From the NCBI GenBank assembly GCA_018896395.1, contig JAHIMN010000225.1, positions 1 through 7,078 of the forward strand: 7,078 nucleotides of DNA, written 5' to 3'. The notes beneath the pieces are model-generated. The model saw only the letters and a program-made list of their open reading frames with translations. It made no database searches and was not told the DNA's origin. Made by a program: the position numbers and the translations under genes. Position 1 is the stretch's first letter. Each line of letters begins with the position of its first letter. This document shows positions 6,889 to 7,078 of this stretch, in pieces. This DNA comes from Verrucomicrobiota bacterium. GTDB lineage: Bacteria > Verrucomicrobiota > Kiritimatiellia > JAAZAB01.

Positions 6889-7006
6889 CCCAACGGGTTA
6901 TTATGAAGGCATTCTGCAAAAACGCTGATGTTCGCCGGAAAAGACAGTCGCGTAATTTTGGTGCATCTGCCTTGCCTGCCCGAGCGTCGGCCAGGGTTGC
7001 GCGGGG

Positions 7007-7023
7007 TCACGCCTGGGGCGTGA
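7007..7023. promoter_or_regulatory. 17-bp dyad, left member of a pair
   Basis: TCACGCC-TGG-GGCGTGA is a perfect 7-bp inverted repeat with a 3-base centre. It shares its CACGC...GCGTG core with the dyad at 7039-7055, 32 bp away centre to centre. Confidence 0.4.
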
Positions 7024-7038
7024 TAAATTTGCAGCCTG

Positions 7039-7055
7039 CCACGCGCTACGCGTGG
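7039..7055. promoter_or_regulatory. 17-bp dyad, right member of a pair
   Basis: CCACGCG-CTA-CGCGTGG is a perfect 7-bp inverted repeat with a 3-base centre. Two more outer positions (G-T, T-A) could extend the stem. It has the same length and core as the dyad at 7007-7023. Confidence 0.4.
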
Positions 7056-7078
7056 TATGCTTATACAGCGGCACCCCG

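Larger units (their letters stand above)
6785..6934. repeat. Perfect 16-bp inverted repeat enclosing 118 bases
   Basis: The arms are CGAACATCAGCGTTTT at 6785-6800 and its exact reverse complement at 6919-6934. The left arm ends 14 bases before the E1 beta ATG. A perfect 16-bp match at this spacing is unlikely by chance in 300 bases. The enclosed part holds a candidate promoter and two further hairpins. Possible natures are an invertible promoter, the ends of a small mobile element, or the closing stem of a structured leader. Confidence 0.75.
6775..6960. repeat. 8-bp direct repeat flanking the inverted-repeat element
   Basis: TAATTTTG occurs at 6775-6782 and again at 6953-6960. The left copy ends 2 bases before the left inverted-repeat arm; the right copy begins 18 bases after the right arm. 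It could be an old target-site duplication, but the unequal spacing and AT-rich content weaken this. Confidence 0.35.
6771..7078. other. Structured non-coding region upstream of E1 beta
   Basis: No convincing gene lies here. Two minus-strand frames stay open from the right edge, to stops at 6901 and 6834. Both translations are basic, composition-biased and unlike any E1 alpha C-terminus. The stretch is rich in inverted repeats, listed separately, and holds the likely promoter of E1 beta. Confidence 0.6.

Noticed and set aside
6785..6934. Integron attC site
   Set aside because: An RYYYAAC-like heptamer (ACCCAAC) is present at 6888-6894, but no matching GTTRRRY partner is found at the other end, and no cassette structure or integrase is seen.
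6834..7077. Two minus-strand frames open from the right edge, considered as the tail of an E1 alpha or other gene
   Set aside because: The translations are Arg-rich, overlap each other in different frames, run through the inverted repeats and do not resemble an E1 alpha C-terminus.
1..7078. CRISPR arrays, tRNA or rRNA genes, transposase genes
   Set aside because: No regularly spaced repeats, no cloverleaf-like or rRNA-like stretch and no transposase motifs were seen by eye on either strand.

Overview
This is a GC-rich bacterial window with five supportable genes and one gene running off the left edge. They sit in three transcriptional blocks separated by short intergenic gaps. The gene mix is a family 95 glycoside hydrolase, a small secreted protein of unknown role, a URO-D-like methyltransferase relative, an amidohydrolase-2 enzyme, an iron-sulfur flavoprotein and a 2-oxoacid dehydrogenase E1 beta subunit. 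It suggests a saccharolytic, at least partly anaerobic bacterium. The PVC group (Kiritimatiellae, Lentisphaerae, Verrucomicrobia, Planctomycetes) would fit, but no marker gene fixes the taxonomy, so this is an inference.

Left block, minus strand (1-2793): a secreted 163-residue protein is followed 30 bases later, in the same frame, by a GH95 enzyme (alpha-L-fucosidase / alpha-L-galactosidase family). The GH95 gene leaves the window with its C-terminus not closed. The two probably form an operon whose enzyme removes terminal fucose or galactose from imported oligosaccharides, because the enzyme shows no signal peptide.

Middle block, plus strand (3002-4935): this is transcribed divergently from the left block across about 200 bases. 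A URO-D superfamily protein is followed 38 bases later by a metal-dependent amidohydrolase-2 enzyme. The pair looks like a small catabolic unit of unknown substrate. The start of the first gene is better placed at 3002 than at the upstream ATG at 2987, because a good ribosome binding site fits only the former.

Right block, minus strand (5069-6770): an E1 beta subunit of the pyruvate/acetoin/branched-chain dehydrogenase type is followed after 150 bases by a flavoprotein with a compact four-cysteine cluster motif. No E1 alpha gene is visible next to E1 beta, which is unusual.

Rightmost region (6771-7078): this 308-base stretch has no convincing gene but is dense in structure. A perfect 16-bp inverted repeat (6785-6800 and 6919-6934) encloses 118 bases that contain a candidate promoter aimed at E1 beta and two strong hairpins. 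An 8-bp direct repeat lies outside the arms, and two 17-bp dyads with centres 32 bp apart lie further right. It could be an invertible promoter, a small mobile or dispersed repeat, or a structured leader. It is the part of the window most worth checking.
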